The position numbers and the translations under genes are program-made. This document shows, in pieces, positions 1-11,148 of a stretch of DNA of 64,000 bases (within the stretch, counting starts at the first letter, position 1; the number at the start of each line of letters is the position of its first letter). A model generated the notes under the pieces. The model did no database searches and had not been told where the DNA came from. It saw nothing but the letters and a program-made list of their open reading frames with translations. This stretch comes from Clitopilus passeckerianus (lineage: Eukaryota > Basidiomycota > Agaricomycetes > Agaricales > Entolomataceae). The DNA lies in NCBI GenBank assembly GCA_944990035.1, contig CALYLX010000135.1, positions 1 through 64,000 of the forward strand, given 5' to 3'.

Positions 1-1569
1 GGAGCATTTGTCACGAGAGAACATGTCGAGTAATCCAGAGGTAACCTTTTTTAATTGTGAAAGGAGGTCGACTACATGTACCACTTGCCTCGTGATGAGC
101 CAAATGGGCTGGGCCAGGGGGACTTGGAGATCCTCCGCTGAGGCCGTCCTCGCTGAACCCTGCTGCCGAGTCTGAAGTAGATATGTTCACTGTCCATCAC
201 TCGCCTCGGTTATCTGATTCATTATGGACAGGCCGCACCAGAGGCTTTTCCTTACCAATTCATAACAGCCGCCTGTATTTTTCGTTTCCTGTAGTCGCGA
301 TTGTGATTTGATTTTCGTACTTCCCGAGTTACATTGTATCTTCTTCACGGCGGGCTCTGACAGTGATTTAGTGGCAGACTGAGGGTTGTATACGAGCACA
401 CCGACTCCCGGTATGTCATCCAGCAATTCTTTTCCTCGTTGGGGTATTCCACGACTGAAACCTAAGCCATGGGTGTCACAGCGGGTATAGAAATTCCATG
501 AGGGAGTCAACGATGCACGGGTTTGTTATGATGAATCCGTTGAATCCAAAGCAAAGGGCGCGGGTCCGAGCGTCATGGCATACTGAGTATATTCTCTCAC
601 TGCAAATTAGTTCCAAGGTCGACTCGATGCATGATGTCTTGTTGGTTGGAGGTTCGGAATTTGCAGCCTGAAGTCAAGAGGTCACGGGTCTTCGGCATTT
701 CTTGGAAAGTCTTATTTCTCAACTTCTAGACAGTTACTCGTGTGACCAACTATAGACTTGCTAGCACGGGAGATCGGTGCACGAATGTGTGGGGAGTGGC
801 CAAGAACGAGCCAGCTTTGAAGTTGACGTTGAACTGCCTAATAAGCCTGAGGGTGGGTTCCGGGAACACCAGTTGGAATTGCTGTGTACTCTCCGTTCTG
901 GTTTGTCTTGAGAAACGTCGTTAGCCCCGTGCGGAGGAGGCAGGAGTGGCTGTGCGACACATTCCGGTAACCTTGTTTGCCCCGAGTGGGGAGGGAGGAG
1001 TTGTTATTGTTCGAGCTTGAGAATTGAGATAGCTGGATGGGGAGGCTATGAGAGGGGATAAATTGACGAGAGATAGTAGCTGGGATACCTAGATAGAACA
1101 CGTAGACTAAGTGGCCAGATAAGTTGCAGGCTCCGAGTTCAAGCACCCTGCTCGGAGCAAAAACATCCCGCTGCGGAATCACATCTCCCTCATTTCTTTT
1201 ATTATTATTATCAAATTGCGGCGCAAATACAGCGTTCATTTCAATTAAATGACGATTATCTCTTAATTACCCGCCAATTGTCTCCTATGTTTTTGAGGCC
1301 CGTGCGCGTGGGAAAGTACATTGATGCTATTCGTCGCTGGCGTTGCCGTTTGAATTGTTGGCACTTGTCGTCTTTCATAGTGATACTTTTCTTTCTTTGA
1401 GAGACTTTTTTGATTGTTTGGAACTAAAAACACCGCACATATCCTCTCCTTTATTTCCCTTCTGTGCGTGTTTTTCATATTTCCTTACTTTTACTCTCTC
1501 ACCCACGGTCGCTACCCAACTCTACATTTTTATATCCCTTCCACTTGAATTTTTATTCGTATATCTACC
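1..1569. other. Left-edge region upstream of the RRM gene; no supported gene
   Basis: Only short open frames without recognisable domains occur here on both strands (for example around 187-510 and 838-1239 on the minus strand). The stretch just before the start codon at 1570 is rich in C and T (about 1430-1560), as expected for the promoter and 5' leader of a fungal gene. The first 700 bases could hold the end of a neighbouring gene, but I see no coding signature I can defend. Confidence 0.5.
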
Positions 1570-3793
1570 ATGGACGACAATCAGACTGCATTCGTTGCGG
1601 CTCAATACCCTGCTTACGCTGGTTTTGACATCGACATGATGAAGGTACGCGGCCTTTTCCCTCGCAAAACTCTCATTTAACATTTCGCTAGCGCTCTATG
1701 GATACCGTTGGTGGTCCAGACGCAAAAAAGGCCCGCTGGTCTCCCTCTGCCTCCTCAACCACTCCCCCAAAGGACGCGTTCGCAAACTACGGCTACGGCC
1801 CCCAAGCATCCATCAACCAAGCCCTCTACGCAACCCCCCAACTCTCCATCAACACCGCTCACGCCCAATCCAACGGCCAAGGTGGTGGGCAACTCAGCCC
1901 CAACACCGCTGCCGCCCAACAACAACAATCCTCCCAACCAAGCCCCAACACCGCGAACGGCTACGGCACCTTTGCAGCGTATAATATGTTGGGTATGGGT
2001 ATGCCGGGTATGAACATGCTGAATGGGTTCGCTGCGTATAATGGGCAGATGGGCAACTTTGGTCAGCAACAGCAGCAGCAACAACAGCAACAACAGCGTA
2101 TGCCGAGCATGAACCTCCCCATGCCTCAACCCGCCTTCGCATCCAACCCAGCTGCTCTCTCCGCCGCTCTCTCGCTCAACGCATCCGCCTCCCAACCAAC
2201 CAACCGCACCGTCTACATCGGGAACCTCCCCGCCACCGCCTCCGTCGACGAACTTCTCAACCTAGTCCACTTCGGTCCCCTCGAGTCAATCCGCGTTCTC
2301 CCCGAGAAAAGCTGTGTTTTCCTCAGCTTCTTGGACGGCCAGACGGCAGTAGCATTCCACGCAGACGCGACGGTGAAGAAAATGTCCCTCCACGGCCAAG
2401 AGCTCAAAATCGGCTGGGGCAAACCCTCCCGTCCCCGCCCAAGTCCAGCTCGCCATAACCCAATCCAACGCCTCCCGGAACGTCTACCTCGGCGGGCTGG
2501 ACGAGTCGTTGACCGAGGAACAACTCCGGGACGACCTCTCGCGATTCGGGTTGATCGACCAGGTCAAGATTGTTAGGGACAAGAATATTGGGTTCGTGCA
2601 CTTTTGAGTATTGGCGTGGCTACGAAGGTTGTGAATACTCTACCTATGGAGGGGGTGGGCAGGGAAGAGGGTTAATTATGGGAAGGATCGGTGTGCGTAT
2701 ATTCCGAAGAGCCAGCAGGTGGGGCAGCATCAGGCGCAGGCTGTTGCTGCGCAGAGTTTGATGCAGCAGAGTATGGGGGGGATGACGCCGCAGGCTACGG
2801 TTTTCCCATTTGGATTTGGGGGGAACATGTTTGCTGGGAATGGGGGTGATGGGGGGATGAATGGGATGGGGGTGATGAATGGGATGGGGGTGATGAATGG
2901 GATGGGGGCGATGGCGATGAACGGTATGAATGGGATGAATGGAGCTGCAAATACGGGGATGAATCGGACTGTGTATCTGGGCAATATTCATCCTGAGACG
3001 ACGACGGAGGATTTGTGTAATACCATTCGAGGAGGGGTGTTGCAGAGTATTCGGTATATGCAGGATAAGCATATCGCTGTGCGTTTCCCTTTCCTTTTCC
3101 TCCCTGCGTATATATACTAACCTCCCCTCTTCGTAGTTCGTGACATTCATCGACCCAGCCGCCGCATATACATTCTACCAAGTCTCCTCCTACCAAGGCC
3201 TCACCCTCAACAACCGTCGCCTCAAAATCGGATGGGGTAAGAACAGCGGCCCCCTCGCTACGAGTCTGGCTCTGGCAGTACACGGAGGAGCGACGAGGAA
3301 TGTGTATGTTGGAAATATTGAGGATTTCGAGTTTTTCACGGTGGAGAAGATGAGGAGGGACTTTGGGGAGTTTGGGGATGTTGAGTTGGTTAATTATTTG
3401 AAGGAGAAGTACGTTCAAGTCTTTCGAGGAGAGACTTCAGGATGGGTACTGATGAGGCAACTTGATAGGAACTGCGCATTCGTGAACTTCACGAACATCT
3501 CGAACGCGATCAAAGCCATCGACGGGATAAAATCTAAACCCGAATACGCCAACCTCCGTATCGCACACGGGAAAGATCGGTGTGCCAACCCACCACGCGG
3601 GACCGCAAGGCGGGAGCGGGGGATGAGGAGGAGTGCGAGTGGGCATTCGGGTGTTAGTCCTAGTGGGCATGGGAATGGTGTACAAGGGCTGCAAGGAGGG
3701 GAGGGGGATACGCCGAATTTGGGGAATGGGGAGTTGCGGGAGGAGCCGTTTGAGGATGAGGAGGGGGAATGGTGGGGAGGGGATGAGGGTTGA
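1570..3793 (+). CDS. MRN1: Nrd1/Mrn1-type RNA-binding protein with four RRM domains
   Basis: This is a cytoplasmic mRNA-binding regulator of the S. pombe Nrd1 / S. cerevisiae Mrn1 type (not S. cerevisiae NRD1). The start at 1570 gives MDDNQTAF. Introns lie at about 1645-1691, 3079-3136 and 3409-3468. After a Q/N/P-rich N-terminus with a polyQ run (about 2065-2098) come four RRMs: one beginning [10 protein letters not shown] (about 2205), [10 protein letters not shown] (about 2479), [10 protein letters not shown] (about 2968) and [10 protein letters not shown] (about 3298). RRM1 and RRM3 end in the family's KIGWGK motif and RRM4 in [10 protein letters not shown]. The frame changes at three homopolymers: C-run 2428-2430, T-run 2602-2605 and G-run 2651-2655. 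RRM2 continues across them only if each run is one base off. A further pair of compensating shifts is possible near 3597-3625, so the exact C-terminus is uncertain. Confidence 0.88.
2857..2910 (+). repeat. Three tandem 18-bp units encoding MNGMG(V/A)
   Basis: Three head-to-tail copies of an 18-base unit, almost identical, lie inside the linker before the third RRM. They encode [12 protein letters not shown] and MNGMGA. Further degenerate MNGMN units follow to about 2942. The length is a multiple of three, so copy-number change would keep the frame. Confidence 0.85.
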
Positions 3794-4679
3794 TGGGGAG
3801 GTTGGGAGTGCATAGAGGGTTTCTGACTCTCTGCTTGAAGTTGATGTATACGATGATACCCCTGGGTTCGAGACGCTCGACGCCCATGTTGGATACCCCT
3901 CCCTGACCTCACTCACGCTCACGCTCACCACGAATGTACCTCCTCCGGCGTGTGTACCACCTATCTCTCTCTTGATCCATCTCTCACTCTCTTTTATCTG
4001 TTACCCCTACCCATCTCAAAAGCGGAACGACTTTCCACAGCTCCTGCGCTCCATCATCATTCGAAATTTCGAACTTGACCCTCTATATATAATTATGCAT
4101 TCCTTTCGGCTTCGTCTTGTACATACTATTCTATTGCCCTTTCTCTTTCTCCTTCTCTTCCCCGTTCCTTCACACTTTTCTTCCTTCCTTTTCTTCGTCT
4201 CTGGCATGGCAGGACTCCTTCATTGGTGCTTTTCCCTTCGTGCTGTCCACTCTTTTGCTGCCTCACTGACTGACTCGTTGACTGAATATATCCATATCCG
4301 TACTCTACCTCTCTTTTTATCTCCCCGTACCATCTGTTACTGAATACTCTCTACCTGAATCTCTATCCCTGTGAATTTGAATCTCAAAAAAGGTCACTGA
4401 TATACGTATATCCCTCTCCTGGTACTAGTAATTGATACTGAAGAACAAGGTTTTGTCTCATAAGAATTTCGGGGCTCAACTGAGAAGACCATTTTCTTGG
4501 CTGTGACAGAAAAGGTCACAGATCATGTGCTTTTGTGTCACGTCGCGTCGTTGATGAGAGCCGCGAGCTCCCGCGTTTGGCCCCGGAGTCTGACTCAAAG
4601 CTTGCAACTCGTCCTTCACGTCGTTGCTGGGCTTTACTCGAGTTATATGCGACTATAGGCTCGGAGACTACTAGAAAAT
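3794..4679. other. Intergenic: 3' end of RRM gene and promoter of brc1-like gene
   Basis: A C/T-rich stretch (about 3900-4340) and small frames without domain signatures are present. No gene is supported. The last 150 bases before 4680 are the likely leader of the BRCT gene. Confidence 0.5.
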
Positions 4680-7600
4680 ATGGACCAGCCACAGGCACCC
4701 CAACCACCAGCACCAGCACCAGCACCTAAAAAGCCACTTTTCGACGGCGTCGTGTATTTGCTCTCTCCGACACTTCCACCTCTTCGTGCAGACCAACTAC
4801 GGCTCGTGCTTAACACCAAAGGCGGCGTTGAGGTTCTACCACCATCTTCTTTGTACGGCTCGGCGTCTGGGGTACCGTGACACCGTTGTCGTCACGGGCG
4901 GAGTACAGGAATGAGAATCAAGCAGCGAGAGAGGCGCTGGCGGATCCGAGGTTGACGCATGTGGTTACGAATACGATGAATAACTGTGAGGAGGGGTGGA
5001 GGGATGTGTTGTTGACGAGGGAGGAGAGGGTTGCGGTTGTCACGGATTTGTGGGTTGATAAGAGTGTTGCTCTTGATTCTGTGCAGCCGTGAGTTTTGTC
5101 TTTCATCCTTTCATTGGGTTTCAGCTGACCTTGGGCGGTTTTCGTTTTGTTTTTGAAGGACGGCGTTTTATTCTGCTGACCCTTTTATGATATTCTCGGG
5201 GTTGTAGCTTGTGCGTCTGAAGTATGGTTTTGCTCTTATCTGAGGTGTACGACTATTGAGCTGACTTATGATATGGGATTAGCTCCCTGCCACAGACCTT
5301 GAAGTTCTCTCAGCTGGGATTACTGCCCTCGGCGGCCAATGGAGAACAGGTCTTACTAAAGACGTAACACACCTCTTCTGCATCTCCCCCGGTACACCTC
5401 CCCCCAACCTCCAAGAAATCGGATCCTTCGAACACGTCGGCAGTCTAAAATATGCCACAGCCCTCAAGAACCAGCACACCACCTGTGTTAAAGTCCTCCT
5501 TCCGCACTGGTTCGACGATATCATGAAAATTGGGATGCCCGGGCTCGACACGAAGCCGTACGAGTGGCCCGACCCGGAACTCTTGAAAGGGCCAGAGAGT
5601 ATACTGCTACCTGGCGTGGACGGGCCGGAGAGTTTGAGGGTGAATGAGAAGATGAAGGAGAGAGAAAAGGAGAGGGAGGAGAGGATGAAGAAGGACTCGG
5701 TGTTGAGGGAGGAGGATACGTTCAAGAAGTCCCTATACGCTACTGCGGGACTCGTATCTCCTGGCGCTGCGCTACCTTCGGACATCAGTATGAACGGAGA
5801 CACGGATTCTGCGCAGGGTGTTAAGCCTAAGGATATATGGAAGGGGAGAAGGGTTTTGTTGGGACGTAGTTTGGAATTGTTGGATAGTAGGAGGGAGGCG
5901 GTAGAAGCTGGTCTGAGACGGACGGGTGCGGTTATCGTGTCGCATTCACCTAGCGCGTCTTCAGCGCCTTTGTCACTGAGGAAATTGGACGCGGAGAGGG
6001 AGAAGGAGTTGATTGAGGAGTGTGATGTCTTCGTGACGAGGTTTAGGAGTGGGAGGGCGTATGCGAGTGCTGTGAGACTGGGGAAGATGATTGGCACGCT
6101 GTCGTGGCTGTTTCATGTCCAGAAGACGGGTGTGGTCAGTCCGCCCATGGATCAGCTGCTTTGGTATCCTATTCCCAAGAGGAAGATTGAAGGGTTTGAG
6201 GCTCATGTGAGTTTTCCCTTGTGCTCACAGCAGATATGATTGTTCTGACGCATTGGGTTGACAGGAAATCACGTTGACGAATTATACAGGCGAAGCAAGA
6301 GAGTATCTCAAGAAGCTCATCACTATCATGGGTGCAAACTTCACCCCAAGCATGTCGGGACGCAATACCGTTCTCATTGCCGCTTAGTAGGTGCTTGTTC
6401 TTCCTGATCGTAACTACCTACTGAATAACTTCCGCACTCTAGTATCTCCGGCACGAAAACTACCAAAGCCGCATCCTGGTCCATCCCCATCGTTAACCAC
6501 CTCTGGCTAGAAGACTGCTTTATCAAATGGCGGAACCTTACACCCGCACTCGAACGATACATACACTTCCCACCCGGCATCGACTTCTCCAACCTGCTTG
6601 GAGAAAGAGGAATTGGGAAAAGAGTAGAAGATGAAATGGGAGATGAGGAGCTTGACCAGCTAGAGGTGGAGGAAGACGAGGAGTTTGGTGTCAAGCCTCC
6701 CGAGTCTAGGACCAGCCAGCCGAGGCCGAACGGAGCCCCACTGAACACCCAGAACAGCATGAGGGAAGTGATGGAGGTTGAAGCTGCTATTAGCGCGCTT
6801 GATGTACCCATGGACGATGTTCCTGAGGTACAGCAGGAGCAGGAGCAGGAACAGGCCAACCGTATGGAGGTTGACGAGCCCGAACCAGAGCCAGAGTCGA
6901 ATCCCAAAGACCCACCGAAACCCGCCAACGGTATCGCGAAGTCGTTCGCAGCGCGACTGAAGGAGAAAGTCTTGGAGAAGGATAAGGATAGCGAGAGTCC
7001 TGCCAAGACTCGGATTCGACCTCGGAAATCGTCAGCGCAGAAGAAGTTCTCCCTTGATTCGCCCAGCAGCAGCCGTTCGCCTTCTCCCCGGCCATCATCG
7101 CCTATGCAAGCCAGCACAAGCAAGAAGAAGCTGACTAGGCGGGCTGGAGAGAAACATGATTCATGGATCCGCGACGAGGATGACGGGGATGAGGTTCAGG
7201 TCGTCTCGGTGAAGCTATCTCCCAAGAAGGTGGCGTCAAAAAAGAAGAATGCAAAGGATAGTGAAACGGAGGATGAGGAGATCGTTCAGGCCACTTCGTC
7301 TCCTGCCAAACTTTTTGACAAAGGGCAAGATGATATCTCGGATGGAGATCCCAGCCAACCGAAGCGCAAGCCGTACTCTCCGAAGAAGTACAAGTCGCAA
7401 ACCGCTAGGCGGAGGTCGAACGGTGCACAAGAGGAGGAGGAAGAAGAATCTGCGGACGAGGACGTGTCGCCTGCGAAGTCGGCTGGCAAGGGCAAAGCTG
7501 CTCAGAGTACTTCAGCTGTCAGGCGTCGTAGCGCTAAGCAGCTGCCTGAGGATTCAGCGACGGAGGAAGAGGGAGCGAAGAGGAACAGCCCAAACCACGA

Positions 7601-9542
7601 CCGCGTGGACGGCCCGGGAAAAGCCTTCCAACACGGGATGAAGAGGAAGAGGAGGAAGAGGAGCCGGTCAAGCCTGAGCCAAAACCTAGAAGTCGGCCGA
7701 AGAAAGCCGCCAAGCAGGTAGAAGAAGATGTCGAGGAAGAAGAGGAAAGTCCACAAAAGAAAACGAAGGGACATACTCCCAAGAAGCTTCCCGATATTCG
7801 CGAGCTCACTGATAGTGAGGATGACATGCCCCCTGCGACCTCAGTGAATATGCTGTCAAAGAAGAAAGCCCCTGCAAAGCCCACACCTCTAAAAGCGAAA
7901 GGCAAGGCTCCGAAGAAGAAAGATTCACCGCTTCCTCCAGAATCCGAAGAGGAGGATAAACCTCCACCAGCATCAGTCAAGATTGGCCCACCACGCGGGA
8001 AAAAGAAGCTGGTGCCCACCGCCACAACGACGACGAAAAAGGCCAAGCCCCAAACGTCGGACGCTGAGGATGAAGATTTGCATCAGCCTTCTCCGACGAA
8101 GACTCCTAATCGAGCCACGGTCATTTTGACTGATCGCCAGAGCTCCAAGAAAAAGATAGCGGCTGATGAAAATCCGCCGTCTCGCAAGAATACTGTTGGG
8201 AAGACGGAGAGTATTCTTGTGACGGCCGGAGAGCGTGCAGGACCCTTGGCAAAGGCTAAAGCCGCTCAAGTCAAGGATTCTCCGAAGAGCAGACCGAACG
8301 TCAAGAAAGCAGAGGATCCAGCGCCTTCATCTCCGTTAACAGCTATGGAGGTTGACGACGATGTTAGCACACCGGCTACCGAATCTGGACGATTTAAGCG
8401 CACTGCTGCTACGAAAGCTACCAAGAAGCTTCACGATGAAATCATGCCTGATGTCTTGAACTACCAGCACGAGGTCAAGCAGGACAAAAGGAGGAAGAGT
8501 CTTGGGTTACCTCCGAGCGTCGGTTCATTCGAGAGCCAGAAGGGGAAGAAGAAACGCGAGGCTCAGGGAGAGGAAGTAGATGCTAAGGAGGGGAGGGAGA
8601 AGAAGAAACGGAAGGTGGAGGAAGAACAAGAGGAAGAGCCAGTTTCTGCCAAGTCCTCTAAATCGAAGCAGAAAGAGGCAAAGGCGGAGACGAGGTGCGT
8701 GATACGTGTTATTTTTAGATTCTTGCGATTGATAGGCATTCTATCCCAGTGGATACATCGATGCTGATATCAGGCTGATGACAACCCAGGTTAATCTCTC
8801 CGACGAGGTTATCAAGGTTCGTCCTCATGATAGCTCATCGTCTTTCGCGTCAGCTACAACCTTGCTTTACAGGCCTTGACAAAACTTGGTGTCAGAATCA
8901 CCAGTCGACCTTCAGAGTGCACTCATCTTCTTGTTCCTCACCTGGTACGAACCGAGAAATTCTTGTGTGCACTGGCACAAGCGCCGTTCATCATGAAGGA
9001 GGCGTGGGCAAAGGATTCAGCTGCCCAAAAGAAGCTCCTTGGTATGTTTCTTGTCGGGCTAATTCTTGACTGGTCTAACGTTCCCTTACAGATGAGAAAC
9101 CCTATCTGCTACGTGACAAGGCGAACGAAGCAAAGTACGAGTTTGTGTTGTCGGAAGCACTGAAAAGGGCAAAGGAACACAAGGTATCTGGTGGCCTCTT
9201 CCTCAAGAAAACCTTTTACGTCACGCCCAAGGTCCCCGTCGACAAGAAGTTATTGAAGAACGTCGTGGAATCTGGCGGAGGAACCGTAAGTATCCGCGCA
9301 TCCGTCAGTCACGAACTTTACTCAATGGTGTACAGATGAGCAACCAGACACCTACTCCACGAATCATCGGTATGAATCCCAAAGACCGCATCGTTGTTTC
9401 GTGCTCAGAAGACCTCAACATCTGGAGACCTCTGGCATCCGCTGGGTATCCTATTTATCTACCGGAGATTATTTTGGCTAGTACATTGAAGCAGGAGATT
9501 GATTGGGATAATGACACTTTCAAAGTGGCTGCTTCCAAATAA
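4680..9542 (+). CDS. brc1: Brc1/Rtt107-like multi-BRCT DNA-damage scaffold
   Basis: This is a nuclear scaffold that in yeasts binds phosphorylated H2A at stalled or broken forks and recruits repair factors. Nine exons join cleanly: introns about 5089-5158, 5222-5282, 6207-6264, 6387-6442, 8695-8773, 8817-8872, 9042-9091 and 9286-9335. The N-terminal half holds four BRCT units (FDGVVYLLSP; LSAGITALGGQWRTG with THLFCIS; GRRVLLGRSLELL; NYTGEAREYLKKL with NHLWLEDCF). A long Ser/Pro/Lys/Glu-rich linker with SP sites spans about 6640-8690. Two C-terminal BRCTs follow (LTKLGVRITSRPSECTHLL; DRIVVSCSEDLNIW). This N4-linker-C2 layout is the family's. Frame breaks at G-runs 4869-4872, 5198-5201 and 7571-7573 each disappear if one G is missing. 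The third break restores an acidic segment with GRP-type basic motifs. Confidence 0.9.
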
Positions 9543-10540
9543 TTGTTTAAAGACCGTTTGGAGTACTTTATTTCGTTGAATGCATCTGATTCCTTATATA
9601 TGTCCGTCTCACCCGGACTTTTGTATTCCTATTGTACATATCGTAATTTCCGGACTCTCAGTGATCCTTGATCTTTTCAACCTAAGTAGGGATGCCTATC
9701 AATCAGTTTCCATGGAATAGACTCATTAATGTTGCCGCATCAGAATCCATTCCACCACAGATGCGCCACATCTCTTTGACGGTGTCTTAGCGAACACCTC
9801 CTTGAGATTTCTGTTTCCAAAGATTCCATCTTTTACCGTAAAGTGCCAGCGAATTTTTTTGGTTCTTTACAAGGCCCCTGGATGCACTATTTCAATCTAT
9901 ATCTGGTACAAATACCCACAGAAGCGACCGACTCCAAAAACAGAAATTATTGGTCCTTCAAGGTTGTTTCTAGAAGGAACACCTGATATATGTTCCACAA
10001 GATGGCGCCATTCGGATCTGAGGTAGGTAAACGACTCCCCACTATCAAATACAACAAAATGGTGGCACGGAACCTTGGACGGAACGCCGGAGTTGGTCGT
10101 CAACTCGTTCCACTTGCCTTGTCGAGACCCACAAAACAGAGAAATTTCCTTGCTTATAACGTCGTATCTCCGCAGGCCCTCAAAGGAAGCACAAGGTGCT
10201 TGAAATTGAATATGCAGAAGCCGGATGACAACCCAGAATAACGTGTTTGTGATCGCCACAACACAGCATCTGGTCATGATTGATGCTGTTGGGCGCGCCT
10301 TTTATACTCTCCACCCACTGACACCCTGAACAGCAACCTGAAAGGACACAATGGCTTCCCAGCAACGCCTTTGAAACGCTGAAAAATCCTGTCCGCCTGT
10401 GTTGGCCCGAATGACCGATATATAGGCCACAATTTTCCGAAGCCATCTGTCTTTCCACGTACAACTCTTCTTTGACCTGCGCTTAACTTAAACAGCGGCC
10501 GCTGCCACCGCTACCGTACTCAAAGCATCTCTCAACTACC
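9543..10540. other. Intergenic, nothing recognisable
   Basis: About 1 kb without a supported gene. Short frames on both strands (9802-10026, 9897-10277 and 10180-10464) have no domain or splice support. The final part before 10541 is the likely promoter and leader of the next small gene. Confidence 0.5.
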
Positions 10541-10866
10541 ATGACCACTTTCACCTCTGAAGCTACCATGGGTGACCTCGGGAACAGCGCCTCCGACGCT
10601 ACACCCACTATTAAAATTCCTGCTGGAGCCTTTCAGCAACTAAATTCAAACCCTCAATCTATCATTATCTCGGTGGACGACGACGACTGGCAAAACAGTC
10701 TCCTCTTTGGCACAGGATCACACGACCCTCCAAGCGTCCCATAGCTGGAACACGTAGGGTGTCCCGCCACCGAACGAAGCAAACCACTCCAAGCCCCTCA
10801 TCTTCAACACAATCCACGGCCTCAACAAACTTGCCAGCAGAGGAGGCTATGGATGTTGACTCGTGA
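10541..10866 (+). CDS. Small Ser/Thr-rich hypothetical protein, frameshifted
   Basis: I do not recognise this product. The first frame starts MTTFTSEATMGDLG, carries an acidic patch SVDDDDW and stops at 10742-10744. The adjacent frame continues with a coding-like Ser/Thr-rich tail (SRHRTKQTTPSPSSSTQST) and ends AMDVDS with TGA at 10864-10866. The switch lies at the C-run 10738-10740, where one extra C would join both parts into about 108 residues. No signal peptide or membrane segment is visible. The gene is small and lies between the BRCT gene and the convergent nucleotidase gene; whether it is real rests on composition only. Confidence 0.4.
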
Positions 10867-11148
10867 GCGTATGTCCGCACTGCGCACCGGCCTATGCCCG
10901 CTCATCGCTGTCGCCCCGAACTGGCCGGCTACCCGCACCATGCTAGTCCGAACCATCGGAAAACCACACTCCTTCATCAGAAACATACTTAGAATCTACT
11001 CAGATTCTTCGACCCACAATGGACCTTCATCGGACAAAGGACATTCCTCTCATTATTAGCTCAGCTCCCCAATACATGGAACTACAACAAGTACATTACC
11101 CCTACGAGATACCCAACCTAATCACCATACCTACTCCACATCTCTCCC

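Noticed and set aside
2428..2655. Programmed ribosomal frameshifting in the RRM gene
   Set aside because: No known slippery heptamer with a downstream structure is evident, and similar breaks occur at ordinary homopolymers in many unrelated genes.
5279..6097. 272-codon minus-strand ORF
   Set aside because: It is antisense to the third exon of the brc1-like gene, which has conserved BRCT motifs.
6374..7123. 249-codon minus-strand Ser-rich ORF
   Set aside because: It is the complement of the Glu/Lys/Ser linker of the brc1-like protein.
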